Part shown: positions 1 through 8,527 of the stretch, piece after piece | How the letters are laid out: every line of letters begins with the position of its first letter | How positions within the stretch are numbered: the stretch's first letter is position 1 | Source: Demequina sp. NBRC 110053 | Lineage (GTDB): Bacteria > Actinomycetota > Actinomycetes > Actinomycetales > Demequinaceae | Direction of reading: 5' to 3' | DNA: 64,000 nt | NCBI RefSeq assembly: GCF_002090095.1 | Contig: NZ_BBRJ01000002.1 | Location: forward strand, 857,265-921,264 | Notes under the pieces: generated by a model | The model's database searches: none | Seen by the model: the letters and a program-made list of their open reading frames with translations, nothing else | Told to the model about the DNA's origin: nothing | Translations under genes and position numbers: made by a program

Positions 1-387
1 ACCGGCGGCCGACGCCGAGATGCCGAAGAAGCACGGCTCCCAGAACCGCGTCCTCCGGTCATAGCCGATCGTCATCGGACTGCCGAAGCCGCGCTGGAAT
101 CCCACCAGGTCGGCGGAGAAGTGACGCACCGAGTCCGGAAGCGACACGAGGTCGCAGTCGACGTCGAGCCAGAACACGCGCCGCCCCGGATTGGCTTCGC
201 AGACCTCCCACAGGAACGCGACCTTCTGGCGGCACACGTCTGCCCAGTCCTGATCAGCCCCCTTGTCGACCTCGCGAATCACGTGCTCGAGGCCCAGCGC
301 GTCGAGCGAGCGCCGCAGGCGATCGCCGTGCGCCCGGTAGTAGTCGTCGGGGGTGTGGAACGAGCACACGATGGGCGCCTCGGACAC
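1..387 (-). CDS. Glycosyltransferase-like protein, 3' end outside the window
   Basis: This reading frame runs from a GTG at 387 to the window edge without a stop (129 codons). A strong Shine-Dalgarno (AGGAGG, complement of 393-398) sits about 6 nt before the GTG. Early residues (VCSFHTPDDYYRAHGDRL) and a DVDCD motif at residues 75-79, preceded by hydrophobic VFWL, resemble the metal-binding DxD region of nucleotide-sugar transferases. The DxD-like motif and the clean frame are seen; the transferase role is inferred, and substrate and fold class cannot be told from the fragment. It reads in the same direction as rplA, after a terminator-like hairpin. Confidence 0.65.
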   Translation of the reverse strand, partial: MSEAPIVCSFHTPDDYYRAHGDRLRRSLDALGLEHVIREVDKGADQDWADVCRQKVAFLWEVCEANPGRRVFWLDVDCDLVSLPDSVRHFSADLVGFQRGFGSPMTIGYDRRTRFWEPCFFGISASAAG

Positions 388-486
388 GCCTGCCTCCTCC
401 TGGGGTCGCCTACGCGCCCGTCTCACCGCAGGCTAGGGATCTCAGGTGACCGAAACCTGTCCAGACGATGAAGGTCTGGCGACGAG

Positions 487-566
487 CGCATCGGCACCGA
501 ACGCATCGGCACTGAACGCATCGGGAGTAGGCCGGACGGGCTGAAGCAGTGAGCGGCGCCGATGCG
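487..566. repeat. Three 15-bp-spaced GCATCGG copies plus an inverted copy
   Basis: The heptamer GCATCGG starts at 488, 503 and 518, so the unit is a 15-bp tandem repeat (GCATCGGCACCGAAC, with one substitution in the second unit). An inverted nonamer GCCGATGCG lies at 558-566. The same nonamer is dispersed across the window. Confidence 0.6.
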
Positions 567-584
567 GTGCCCGGGCATGCAGAA

Positions 585-611
585 GGCCCGGCCCCCTGCG
601 GGGACCGGGCC
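585..611 (-). terminator. Terminator-like hairpin after rplA
   Basis: GGCCCGG (585-591) pairs with CCGGGCC (605-611); after one mismatch, CCCC (593-596) pairs with GGGG (600-603). On the minus strand it is followed by a weak T-rich run (TTCTGC). It lies about 110 bp past the rplA stop and probably ends the secE-nusG-rplK-rplA transcript. Confidence 0.6.
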
Positions 612-721
612 AGGCGCGGCATCGCCTGCCGGGTTACGGCACGGAACGCCACGCGTGCTCTCGGACGCTCGGTCCCGGGGTCGCCGGGCCTCGCGCGAGC
701 GCGTCTGCTGAGGCTTGCGCC

Positions 722-1420
722 CTACTTCTCGACCTTGGCGAGCGAGTCCACCGGAATGCCGGGGCCCTGCGTCGCGGAGATCGAGGTCTTGATGATGTAG
801 CGGCCCTTCGAAGCCGAGGGCTTCACACGCTGGACCTCGTCCAGCACGGCCTGGAAGTTCTCGAGCAGCTTCTCGTCGCCGAACGACGCCTTGCCCAGCA
901 CCGTGTGCAGGTTGGCGTGCTTGTCGACGCGGAACTCGATCTTTCCGCCCTTGATGTCGGAGACGGCCTTGGCCACATCCATCGTCACGGTGCCGGTCTT
1001 GGGGTTCGGCATGAGGCCGCGGGGGCCGAGCACGCGGCCCAGGCGACCGACCTTGCCCATGAGGTCGGGCGTCGCCACGACGGCGTCGAAGTCCTGACGG
1101 CCGCCGGCGACCTCCTCGATGAGCTCGTCGCCGCCGACGATGTCCGCGCCGGCCTCGCGGGCGGCGTCCGCCTTGTCACCGTTGGCGAAGACCAGGACCC
1201 GAGCGGTCTTGCCGGTGCCATGCGGGAGGATGACGGTGGAGCGGACCGCCTGGTCCGCGTGACGAGGGTCGACGCCGAGCTTGAACACGACATCGATGGT
1301 CGAGTCGTTGCTCTTCGAGGACGTCTTCTGCGCGAGGCGAACGGCCTCGAGCGGGGTGTACAGCTGGGCGCGGTCGACGAGCTGCGCCGCATCCTTGTAA
1401 GCCTTGGAGCGCTTGGTCAT
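722..1420 (-). CDS. rplA: 50S ribosomal protein L1
   Basis: L1 binds 23S rRNA at the L1 stalk next to the E site and in many bacteria also represses its own operon. The 232-residue product begins [13 protein letters not shown] and carries the conserved stretch [19 protein letters not shown] mid-protein, followed by PNPKTGTV. A longer frame opens at 1468, but the ATG at 1420 is preceded by AAGGAAG and matches family length, so I start there. It follows rplK with 58 bp between them in the secE-nusG-rplK-rplA order, and a hairpin at 585-611 closes the unit. Confidence 0.96.
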   Translation of the reverse strand: MTKRSKAYKDAAQLVDRAQLYTPLEAVRLAQKTSSKSNDSTIDVVFKLGVDPRHADQAVRSTVILPHGTGKTARVLVFANGDKADAAREAGADIVGGDELIEEVAGGRQDFDAVVATPDLMGKVGRLGRVLGPRGLMPNPKTGTVTMDVAKAVSDIKGGKIEFRVDKHANLHTVLGKASFGDEKLLENFQAVLDEVQRVKPSASKGRYIIKTSISATQGPGIPVDSLAKVEK

Positions 1421-1478
1421 CTGCTTCTTCCTTTGCAGTCGTGGTGCGGGCCAGCGCGGCCCTGCCACTGGGGGGGTG

Positions 1479-1910
1479 TTAGTTGACGGTGATGCCCATC
1501 GAACGCGCGGTGCCCGCGATGATCTTCGCGGCGGCGTCGATGTCGTTGGCGTTGAGGTCGGCCATCTTCTGCTCGGCGATCTCGCGCACCTGAGCGTCGG
1601 TGATCGAGCCCACCTTGTCCGTGTGCGGGACGCCGGAGCCCTTGGCGACGCCAGCGGCCTTCTTGATGAGCTCTGCGGCCGGCGGGGTCTTCGTGATGAA
1701 GGTGAAGGAACGGTCCTCGTAGACCGTGATCTCCACCGGGATCACGTTGCCGCGCTGCGACTCGGTGGCCGCGTTGTAGGCCTTGCAGAACTCCATGATG
1801 TTGACGCCGTGCTGACCGAGGGCGGGGCCCACGGGCGGCGCAGGGTTGGCGGCGCCGGCCTGGATCTGGAGCTTGATCAGACCAGCGACCTTCTTCTTCG
1901 GTGCTGCCAT
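1479..1910 (-). CDS. rplK: 50S ribosomal protein L11
   Basis: L11 forms the GTPase-associated centre with 23S rRNA and the L10/L12 stalk, and is needed for stringent-factor activation. The 143-residue protein has the usual length and order: N-terminal domain with [20 protein letters not shown] and [11 protein letters not shown], then the C-terminal RNA-binding domain ending [11 protein letters not shown]. It lies between nusG and rplA, the usual actinobacterial placement, with about 60 bp on each side. Confidence 0.97.
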   Translation of the reverse strand: MAAPKKKVAGLIKLQIQAGAANPAPPVGPALGQHGVNIMEFCKAYNAATESQRGNVIPVEITVYEDRSFTFITKTPPAAELIKKAAGVAKGSGVPHTDKVGSITDAQVREIAEQKMADLNANDIDAAAKIIAGTARSMGITVN

Positions 1911-1970
1911 GATGTGTTCGGGTCCTTCTGTGTTGGTGCGGCGGCGGGTGCCGCCTGAGGTGCTGGGAGC

Positions 1971-2825
1971 CTAGATCTTGGTGACCTGGGTGAACCCCAG
2001 CTCGACCGGGGTCTCCCGGCCGAAGATGGAAACGAGGACGTGGAGCTTCTGGGACTCCACGCTGATCTCGGAGATCGTGCCAGGGAGGGTCGCGAAGGGG
2101 CCGTCGATGACCGTGATCGACTCGCCGACCTCGAAGTCGACCTCGACGGGGCGCGCCTGCGCGGCCTGATCGGGCTCGGCGCTCGCGGCCTGGGGCTGCG
2201 ACGGCGCGAGCATCCCGTAGACCTCGTCGAGGGTCAGCGGCACGGGCTGCTGGGCGTGGCCCACGAAGCCGGTGACACCGGGGGTGTTGCGCACGGTTCC
2301 CCACGACTCGTCGGTGAGGTGCATGCGCACCAGGACGTATCCGGGCATCCGGACGCGGGTCACGATCTTGCGCTGCCCGTTCTTCACCTCGGCGACGTCC
2401 TCCATGGGGACCTCGACCTGGAAGATGAAGTCCTCCATGTGGAGGGACTCGCGGCGGTGCTCGATGGCCTGCTTCACGCGCTTCTCGTGACCCGAGTAGC
2501 TGTGGACCACGTACCAGTCGCCCTCCTGCATGCGCAGCTCGAGGCGGAAGTCCTCGGCAGGGTCGGCCGGCGCGTCCTCGACGGCGATGGCCTCCTGGGT
2601 GGCCGCCTCGAGGGCGTCCTCGCTGGGCTCGCCGGGAACCGTGTCGTCGTCACCCTCGACCACCGCATCCTCGGGCGCGTCGCTCAGCGTCGCCTCGTCC
2701 ACGGCGGGGGTGGTCTCCTCGCCAGCGACGTCCGCGGCCTCCTGAGCGCGCTCGGTGGCGTCGGCGATGTCGGCCACGAGCTCGTCAAGCTTGTCGCCGG
2801 CCTCGTCGAGCTTGTCGTCACTCAC
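1971..2825 (-). CDS. nusG: Transcription termination/antitermination factor NusG
   Basis: NusG binds RNA polymerase and couples it to Rho or to the ribosome. The protein has 284 residues. About the first 105 are a highly acidic, Ala/Glu/Asp-rich extension of the kind common in actinobacterial NusG. The NGN domain then starts at [18 protein letters not shown] and contains GYVLVRM and [12 protein letters not shown]-terminal KOW domain is seen as [15 protein letters not shown]. The start is a GTG at 2825, just after secE (26-bp gap). Confidence 0.96.
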   Translation of the reverse strand: MSDDKLDEAGDKLDELVADIADATERAQEAADVAGEETTPAVDEATLSDAPEDAVVEGDDDTVPGEPSEDALEAATQEAIAVEDAPADPAEDFRLELRMQEGDWYVVHSYSGHEKRVKQAIEHRRESLHMEDFIFQVEVPMEDVAEVKNGQRKIVTRVRMPGYVLVRMHLTDESWGTVRNTPGVTGFVGHAQQPVPLTLDEVYGMLAPSQPQAASAEPDQAAQARPVEVDFEVGESITVIDGPFATLPGTISEISVESQKLHVLVSIFGRETPVELGFTQVTKI

Positions 2826-2851
2826 TCGTCATCACAACCTTTCCGAGACGG

Positions 2852-3109
2852 CTATCCGCCGAAGACCCAGGCCGAGGCCCAGTTGAACACGAAGTCGAGC
2901 CCGAACACGATGAGCATCATCACCGCGACGAACGCGAGCACGATCCAGATGTATCGGATCAGCTCTTCGCGCGTGGGGGTGACCACGCGCCTGAGCTCGG
3001 AGATCACCTGGCGCACGAACAGCGCGATGCGTCCAAAGATGCTGCGGCCCTCGCGGCTCTCGTGCCGCGGGTCCTTCTCTCCGGAATCCGTCACGGCAGA
3101 TTCGCTCAC
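2852..3109 (-). CDS. secE: Preprotein translocase subunit SecE
   Basis: SecE clamps SecY in the SecYEG channel. The product has 85 residues from a GTG at 3109, preceded by AAGGA. A charged N-terminus is followed by the amphipathic helix (FVRQVISELRRVVTPTREEL) and a single transmembrane segment (YIWIVLAFVAVMMLIVFGL). The frame can be extended to 3193, but that reads into the tRNA-Trp gene, so the GTG is preferred. It begins the secE-nusG-rplK-rplA series directly downstream of tRNA-Trp. Confidence 0.93.
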   Translation of the reverse strand: MSESAVTDSGEKDPRHESREGRSIFGRIALFVRQVISELRRVVTPTREELIRYIWIVLAFVAVMMLIVFGLDFVFNWASAWVFGG

Positions 3110-3166
3110 CGGGAAGTCCTTCGCTTGTGGGGGTGGGGATCGTGGGCGCAGCGATGCCGCGCTCAG

Positions 3167-3239
3167 CAGGGTAGGAGGGACTCGAACCCCCAACCGTCGG
3201 TTTTGGAGACCGATGCGCTACCAATTGCGCCACTACCCT
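3167..3239 (-). tRNA. tRNA-Trp (CCA)
   Basis: A 73-nt cloverleaf is visible. The acceptor AGGGTAG pairs perfectly with CTACCCT; the anticodon stem TCGGT/ACCGA encloses the loop with anticodon CCA; the T-arm is GGGGG-TTCGAGT-CCCTC, with one G-T pair. The discriminator is G, as is usual for bacterial tRNA-Trp. CCA is not encoded. It sits directly upstream of secE, a common actinobacterial arrangement. Confidence 0.95.
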
Positions 3240-3474
3240 CCGGGAGCGTTGGGACTCCCGATGGCGATCCGATGGTCCGTGCCGGGGCGCGAGCCATCAT
3301 GACGAAAGTCAATCGCCGAACTGCAATGGTACGGGCTCCGCGCCAGGAAAGCGAACCCGGCCCCCGCATCGTCCGTCCCGTGCCCTCCATGCGGGATCCT
3401 CCGCGCCCATCGTCGCATCCTTCCTCGGGATGCCACGTCCGTGGCCTCTCGAGGGCCGGACCCTCGCGCCGCCC

Positions 3475-4329
3475 TCAGGTGCCGCGAGAACGCAGCAGAC
3501 TGATCACCGCATCCCCGACGTGCGGCGCTCCCGGCTCCACGAGCTCGCGGTGCGCGTAGCGCAGCACCGGCAGGCCAGAGGACTCGAGACGCCGGTCACG
3601 TCTGCGGTCGCGTATGAAGGCCTCGGGGTCCGTGTGGTGGGCGCGTCCATCGACCTCGACCACCACCGAATCCTCGACCACCATGTCCACGCGCCCGACC
3701 TGCCGAATGTACCGCTGCGGGTGCACCGCGAGGCCTCGCTCGACCACGTCCAGGCGGGCAAGCGTCTCCCCGATGGACTCAGCGCGCGGATCGGCGTGAG
3801 CCATGAGCCAAGAGCGACGCTCGCGCGACGTCAGAGTGAACCCCGCGACCTGGTCGGGCCGCACGAGGCCCTGATGCAACGCCGAGTCGACGGCGACCAG
3901 ATGCTCGCGACGGTCGAGACAGCGGCCTGCGAGGTCGAGTGCCGTCGCCACGTCCTGCACGTGCGCCGGCCCGCGCATCGGCGGCAATGCCGAGCAGTAG
4001 TGGATCTGGGCAACGCTCGCGGCCCGCCTGCGCGCGCGAGTCGAGCGCGAGAATCCGTTCACCACAGCCACATGCGGCGCGCGCCGAGGGTGCAGGAGGA
4101 GCACGCCATGGCGAGAGAGCGCGCTGACGCACGCGAGGGCTCCACCCAGGCTCGCCGCGATCACCAGCGCCGGGTCCGCATCGTGCACCGCGTAGAGGCC
4201 TCGGCTGACGCGCCGGATCGACCCGTTGACGACGGCCGTTGCGATGGCTCGCTCCGAGGCGCCCTCGCGCAAGAGGTCCGATGTCCTGCAGACCCCGCCC
4301 GCGTGCTCGATCACCTGTCTCACATCCAT
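3475..4329 (-). CDS. AbiEi-like winged-helix protein with C-terminal DUF559 nuclease-like domain
   Basis: The 284-residue product starts at MDVRQVIEHAGG. The first 90 or so residues fit the AbiEi antitoxin-type winged helix (RTSDLLREGASERAI, then RRVSRGLYAV). The last 100 fit DUF559, a Vsr-like PD-(D/E)xK fold: RVDMVVEDSVVVEVDGRAHH holds the expected D...ExD pattern. Such two-domain proteins are widespread in actinobacteria and usually have no assigned role. No AbiEii toxin gene is adjacent. The frame extends to 4443, but the ATG at 4329 begins the recognisable domain. It lies between secE/tRNA-Trp and the aminotransferase gene that often neighbours them. Confidence 0.75.
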   Translation of the reverse strand: MDVRQVIEHAGGVCRTSDLLREGASERAIATAVVNGSIRRVSRGLYAVHDADPALVIAASLGGALACVSALSRHGVLLLHPRRAPHVAVVNGFSRSTRARRRAASVAQIHYCSALPPMRGPAHVQDVATALDLAGRCLDRREHLVAVDSALHQGLVRPDQVAGFTLTSRERRSWLMAHADPRAESIGETLARLDVVERGLAVHPQRYIRQVGRVDMVVEDSVVVEVDGRAHHTDPEAFIRDRRRDRRLESSGLPVLRYAHRELVEPGAPHVGDAVISLLRSRGT

Positions 4330-4553
4330 GGGGATCAGCGTGCCCGGCCGTGTCCGGTTGCGGGATCCGGCACAGCAACCTGTGGACAGCGCATGTGGCT
4401 TCTCGAGGGTGAGCCGTGAGGTAACCCCGTGAGATCCCCTCATCTGTGGGCTCGGGCGGGCCGCCGGCCACGCGCCCCCTCAGGATGCCCCGGCCGTGGG
4501 CGGCGCGAGCCCTTCGGGTGACCCGGCGCGGCTGACATGGAACAATCGCAGCC

Positions 4554-5756
4554 GTGACCTCCAAGAACCGCGTCTCCGCCCGTCTTGGCGCCATCGCGCC
4601 GTCCGCCACCCTCGCCGTCGATGCGAAGGCCAAGGCCCTCAAGGCCGACGGCCGCCCTGTCATCGGGTTCGGCGCGGGCGAGCCCGACTTCCCCACGCCG
4701 CAGTTCATCGTGGACGCGGCGGTCGAGGCCGCCCGCGACCCGCGCAACCACCGCTACACGCCCGCCTCCGGCCTGCCCGAGCTGCGCCAGGCGATCGCGG
4801 ACAAGACCAAGCGCGACTCGGGCTACGAGATCGACCCCGCCACCACGCTGGTGACCAACGGCGGCAAGCAGGCCGTGTTCCAGGCCTTCGCGGCGATCCT
4901 CGACCCGGGCGACGAGGTGATCCTCCCCGCGCCGTACTGGACCACCTACCCCGAGGCGATCGGCCTCACCGGCGCGACCACGGTCGAGGTGTTCGCCGGC
5001 GCGGACCAGGACTACCTCGTCACGGTCGACCAGCTCGAGGCCGCCCGCACGGACGCCACCAAGGCGCTGCTCTTCTGCAGCCCCTCCAACCCGACCGGAG
5101 CCGTCTACTCCCCCGAGCAGACCAAGGCGATCGGCGAATGGGCGCTCGAGCATGGCATCTGGGTCATCACCGACGAGATCTACGAGCACCTGCTCTACGA
5201 CGGCGCCCAGTTCACGCCCGTGCTCTCCGTGGTTCCCGACCTGGCCGACACGTGCATCGTCCTCAACGGCGTCGCGAAGACCTACGCGATGACCGGCTGG
5301 CGCGTGGGCTGGATGGTGGGTCCGCAGGACGTCATCAAGGCGGCCACCAACTTTCAGAGCCACCTCACCAGCAACGTCGCGAACGTGTCGCAGCGCGCCG
5401 CCATCGCTGCGCTCGAGGGCGGTCTCGAGGAGGTCGCGCAGATGCGCGACGCCTTCGACAGGCGCCGCCGCACCATGGTGGAGATGCTGCGCGCGATCGA
5501 CGGCCTCGAGGTGCCCACTCCCACGGGCGCTTTCTATGCGTATCCGTCGGTCGAGGGCGTCCTCGGTCGCGACATCAAGGGCCGCGTCGCCACGACGTCC
5601 GCGGAGCTCGCCACCATCATCCTCGAGGAGGCGGAGGTGGCCATCGTGCCTGGCGAGGCGTTCGGGCCGTCGGGGTACGCGCGCCTGAGCTACGCGCTGG
5701 GCGACGACGACCTCGCCGAGGGCGTGGGGCGCATCCAGGAGCTGCTCGCGTCGTAG
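4554..5756 (+). CDS. aspC: Pyridoxal-phosphate aminotransferase, aspartate aminotransferase type
   Basis: A fold-type I class-I aminotransferase of 400 residues, probably moving amino groups between aspartate and 2-oxoglutarate. Visible motifs are [12 protein letters not shown] near the N-terminus, NPTGA, the [12 protein letters not shown] stretch, the PLP-lysine region [16 protein letters not shown] (Schiff-base Lys in VAKT), and a C-terminal GYARLSYAL arginine region. The start is a GTG at 4554. The position divergent from the secE unit supports the assignment, since many actinobacteria keep this gene beside secE. The exact amino-acid substrate is inferred. Confidence 0.88.
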   Translation: MTSKNRVSARLGAIAPSATLAVDAKAKALKADGRPVIGFGAGEPDFPTPQFIVDAAVEAARDPRNHRYTPASGLPELRQAIADKTKRDSGYEIDPATTLVTNGGKQAVFQAFAAILDPGDEVILPAPYWTTYPEAIGLTGATTVEVFAGADQDYLVTVDQLEAARTDATKALLFCSPSNPTGAVYSPEQTKAIGEWALEHGIWVITDEIYEHLLYDGAQFTPVLSVVPDLADTCIVLNGVAKTYAMTGWRVGWMVGPQDVIKAATNFQSHLTSNVANVSQRAAIAALEGGLEEVAQMRDAFDRRRRTMVEMLRAIDGLEVPTPTGAFYAYPSVEGVLGRDIKGRVATTSAELATIILEEAEVAIVPGEAFGPSGYARLSYALGDDDLAEGVGRIQELLAS

Positions 5757-5893
5757 GGGCCGCACCCTTCGTGGTCGGCACGGCTCGTCCAGACGGCCGA
5801 TGCGACCGCCCGCTCGCGATCGTCCGCGCGGCACCCGGCGCTCAGCCGCGCGGGTGACGCGGCACCGGCGTCCCGGGTCTAGCCTCGGTGGTC

Positions 5894-6781
5894 ATGGACG
5901 CACCCGCGATCGCCGTCACCGGACTACGGAAGACCTATGGCGGCACTCACGCCGTCGACGGCCTCGACCTCGAGGTCCGTCGGGGCGAGGTGTTCGCTCT
6001 GCTGGGCCCCAACGGCGCCGGCAAGACCACCACCGTCGAGATCCTCGAGGGGTTTCGCAAGCGCACCGCGGGCGACGTGTCGGTGCTCGGCGTCGACCCC
6101 GCGCACGCCACGCGCGAGTGGCGCGAGCGCGTCGGGCTCATGCTCCAGGGCACGTCGGGGCGCTCGGCGTTCACGGCGCGCGAGACGCTCCAGCACGCGA
6201 GCCGCGTCTACCCGAACCCGCGGGACGTCGACCGGACGCTCGCGACCGTCGGGCTGACGCACAAGGCGGACGAGAAGCCGCAGCGGCTCTCGGGCGGCCA
6301 GCGGCGCCGTCTCGACGTCGCCGTCGCGGTGATCGGTCGTCCCGAGCTGGTGTTCCTGGACGAGCCCACGACGGGGTTCGACCCCGAGGCGCGCCGCCAG
6401 TTCTGGGACATGATCGAGTCCCTCCGGGTGGGAGGCACCACCATCGTCCTCACCACGCACTACCTCGACGAGGCGGAGCGCCTCGCGGACCGCATCGGCA
6501 TCATCGCCAACGGCTCCATGGTCGCTCTGGACACCCCCGCCGGGCTGCGCGCTCGCGCCTCGGGCGCGCACGTCACCTGGTCCGAGGGCGGGCGGCCCAG
6601 GCACGAGCGCACCGATGCCCCAGCGGCGCTGCTGCGGACCCTGCTCGCGCGGCACGACGGCGAGCTGCCCGATCTCGAGGTCAGGCGGCCCACGCTCGAG
6701 GAGGTCTATCTCGACCTCGTGGCGCCTGCCACGGCACCCGACGACATCATCGCCCAGCCCGCGACCGAGGAGGCGTCATGA
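5894..6781 (+). CDS. ABC transporter ATP-binding protein, drug/antibiotic exporter type
   Basis: The ATPase subunit of an ABC-2 exporter, 295 residues. Walker A is GPNGAGKTT, the signature LSGGQRRRLDVA, Walker B LVFLDEPTTGFDP, and the H-loop lies in LTTHYLDEAERL. The C-terminal 80 residues carry the extra domain typical of DrrA/CcmA-like ATPases. An in-frame GTG at 5888 is an alternative start. The stop overlaps the permease start by 4 nt (ATGA), so the two are co-translated. The exported substrate is unknown. Confidence 0.9.
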   Translation: MDAPAIAVTGLRKTYGGTHAVDGLDLEVRRGEVFALLGPNGAGKTTTVEILEGFRKRTAGDVSVLGVDPAHATREWRERVGLMLQGTSGRSAFTARETLQHASRVYPNPRDVDRTLATVGLTHKADEKPQRLSGGQRRRLDVAVAVIGRPELVFLDEPTTGFDPEARRQFWDMIESLRVGGTTIVLTTHYLDEAERLADRIGIIANGSMVALDTPAGLRARASGAHVTWSEGGRPRHERTDAPAALLRTLLARHDGELPDLEVRRPTLEEVYLDLVAPATAPDDIIAQPATEEAS

Positions 6782-7620
6782 CCACCGCCGCTCGCGCATC
6801 GGCCCGAACGGCACCGCCCCGGCCCTCGTGGCTGTCCATGACGGCCGGCCGGATGCGCTACGAGATCACCGACTTCATGCGGTCGCGCGAGCAGATGGTG
6901 TTCATCTTCGCGCTGCCCATGATCTTCCTGGTGCTGTTCGGAACCATCTTCGGCACGGACGACCTGTACGGCACGGGAGTGTCCTTCGGTCAGTACTTCC
7001 TCGCCGGCATGATCGCCACCGGCATCCTCAACACGGGCTTCCAGTCGCTCGCGATCTCCATGGCGATCGACCGGGACGAGGACGTGCTCAAGCGGATCCA
7101 TGCGACGCCGTTGCCGCCCACCGCCTTCTTCACGGGCAAGATGCTCCAGGTGCTGTTCGTCTCCATCGTGCAGATCGCGATTCTCATCGCGATGGGGGTG
7201 GGCCTATACGGCGTCGAGCTGCCCACGGACGCCGGGCACTGGTGGACGTTCACCTGGGTGTTCGTGCTCGGCACGGCGGCCTCGGCGGTGCTGGGCATCG
7301 CGACGAGCTCGCTGCTGCGCAACGGCAAGGCCGCGTCCGCGATCCTCACTCCTGTGGTCCTCGTGCTGCAGTTCACGTCGGGCGTGTTCGTGGTGTTCAC
7401 GCAGCTGCCGGGCTGGATGCAGGACTTCGCGTCGGTGTTCCCCCTCAAGTGGCTCGCGCAGGGCATGAGGTCGGTGTTCCTGCCGGAGCAGTTCGAGGCG
7501 GTGGAGGCCTCCGGATCGTGGCAGCATCCGATGACGGCGTTCGTGCTGGCGGCATGGTTCGTCGTCGGCCTCGTCGTGGCGGTGCGCACGTTCCGGTGGC
7601 TGCGTGCCGAGGATCGCTAG
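6778..7620 (+). CDS. ABC-2 type transporter permease
   Basis: The 280-residue membrane subunit partnering the preceding ATPase. About six hydrophobic segments are visible, beginning MVFIFALPMIFLVLFGTIFG and ending MTAFVLAAWFVVGLVVAV, with the ABC-2 family pattern of a long loop after segment 1 and a conserved FPLKWLAQGMR stretch before the last segment. The ATG lies inside the stop of the upstream gene (ATGA). No dedicated regulator is adjacent. Confidence 0.88.
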   Translation: MTTAARASARTAPPRPSWLSMTAGRMRYEITDFMRSREQMVFIFALPMIFLVLFGTIFGTDDLYGTGVSFGQYFLAGMIATGILNTGFQSLAISMAIDRDEDVLKRIHATPLPPTAFFTGKMLQVLFVSIVQIAILIAMGVGLYGVELPTDAGHWWTFTWVFVLGTAASAVLGIATSSLLRNGKAASAILTPVVLVLQFTSGVFVVFTQLPGWMQDFASVFPLKWLAQGMRSVFLPEQFEAVEASGSWQHPMTAFVLAAWFVVGLVVAVRTFRWLRAEDR

Positions 7621-7701
7621 CACGGAGCGATCCCGGCGCCGATGCGCTGGCTGGGACATCTCTGAGACGGGCCTCAGGCGCTGCGCGGCACAATGAGTGC
7701 C

Positions 7702-8493
7702 ATGCCACGACCGAGCCTTCGCACCATCGCCGTCGCCGCGGGCCTCCTCGGCGTCACGATGATCGTGGCGGGCACGGCGACCGCGATGACGCAGGCGGAG
7801 CCGGACGTCCCGATAGCGAAGGCCGTGACGGTCGATGCGCTCGACACCCCTGTCGCGGCGGCAGCGGCGGCGCAGCCCGTCGAGGTGGGCCTCGAGCCGA
7901 TCAGGTGCTCGGACGAGGGCGCCTGCGAACCGGGTGGCGGCCGGCCCGATGAGACGGAGCCGGCGCCTGCGAAGGAGGACGCCGCGGCGAGCACCGTGGC
8001 GCGCGAGCCGGCACCAAGAGACGCGCAGGAGCCAGCCCCGAAGAGGCCGAAGGACCCGGCGCGCAAGCCATCGACTCCCGCCGCGACCGCGCCCCCGTGC
8101 GACATGCCCGAGCCGCCGGCCAATCCGGAGGGCGAGGACTGGTCCGCGTGGAAGCACCAGTGGCGCACGTGGTTCGACCAGGCGCGCTCCGCGGCCCAGG
8201 CCTGCGGCCTCGGCCCGCGGCAGTGGCGCGAAGCGATGGAGGCTCACGAGTGGGGCGGCGCCCAGACCTGGGGCGATGCGTCCGCATGGCCCGACGGCCA
8301 GGCGCCCGAGACTGGAGAGCGGGCCGACAGGCACGGCGACGGCGGGGGCGAGCGCCTCGAGTGGCACCAGGACGGCTGGGCCAAGGACGACCGACGGGCC
8401 GACGGCTGGGGCGACGGCTGGGGCGAGCGCGGCAGCTGGGACCGTGGCCATGACCGCGACCGCAGCCACGAGGAAACCCGCAGCGGCCGCTGA
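7702..8493 (+). CDS. Exported low-complexity protein with a Trp/Gly/Asp-rich tail, function unknown
   Basis: I do not recognise this 263-residue protein. One N-terminal hydrophobic segment (IAVAAGLLGVTMIVAGTATAM) looks like a signal peptide or anchor. A Pro/Ala/Glu/Lys-rich linker of about 100 residues follows. The compact part holds an amphipathic stretch (WSAWKHQWRTWFDQARSAAQ), and the tail repeats Trp with Gly, Asp, Arg and His (ADGWGDGWGERGSWDRGHDR). Two Cys pairs are possible. An ATG at 7693 is an alternative start. It lies 34 bp upstream of a histidine kinase gene on the same strand, so it may be the output or input of that system; that link is inference. Confidence 0.7.
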   Translation: MPRPSLRTIAVAAGLLGVTMIVAGTATAMTQAEPDVPIAKAVTVDALDTPVAAAAAAQPVEVGLEPIRCSDEGACEPGGGRPDETEPAPAKEDAAASTVAREPAPRDAQEPAPKRPKDPARKPSTPAATAPPCDMPEPPANPEGEDWSAWKHQWRTWFDQARSAAQACGLGPRQWREAMEAHEWGGAQTWGDASAWPDGQAPETGERADRHGDGGGERLEWHQDGWAKDDRRADGWGDGWGERGSWDRGHDRDRSHEETRSGR

Positions 8494-8527
8494 CGCCCCG
8501 CGTGCCGGCGTGCGCCGGCGCGGTAGC

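Larger units (their letters stand above)
388..721. other. Intergenic region between rplA and the partial glycosyltransferase gene
   Basis: No supportable gene is seen in this stretch. It holds the rplA-side terminator (585-611) and an array of short repeats: CGCATCGGC at 487-495 and 502-510, a shorter copy at 518-524, all at 15-bp spacing, and the inverted form GCCGATGCG at 558-566. Confidence 0.6.

Noticed and set aside
3240..3340. TTGACT as the -35 element for tRNA-Trp/secE on the minus strand
   Set aside because: No -10-like hexamer lies 16-19 bp downstream of it.
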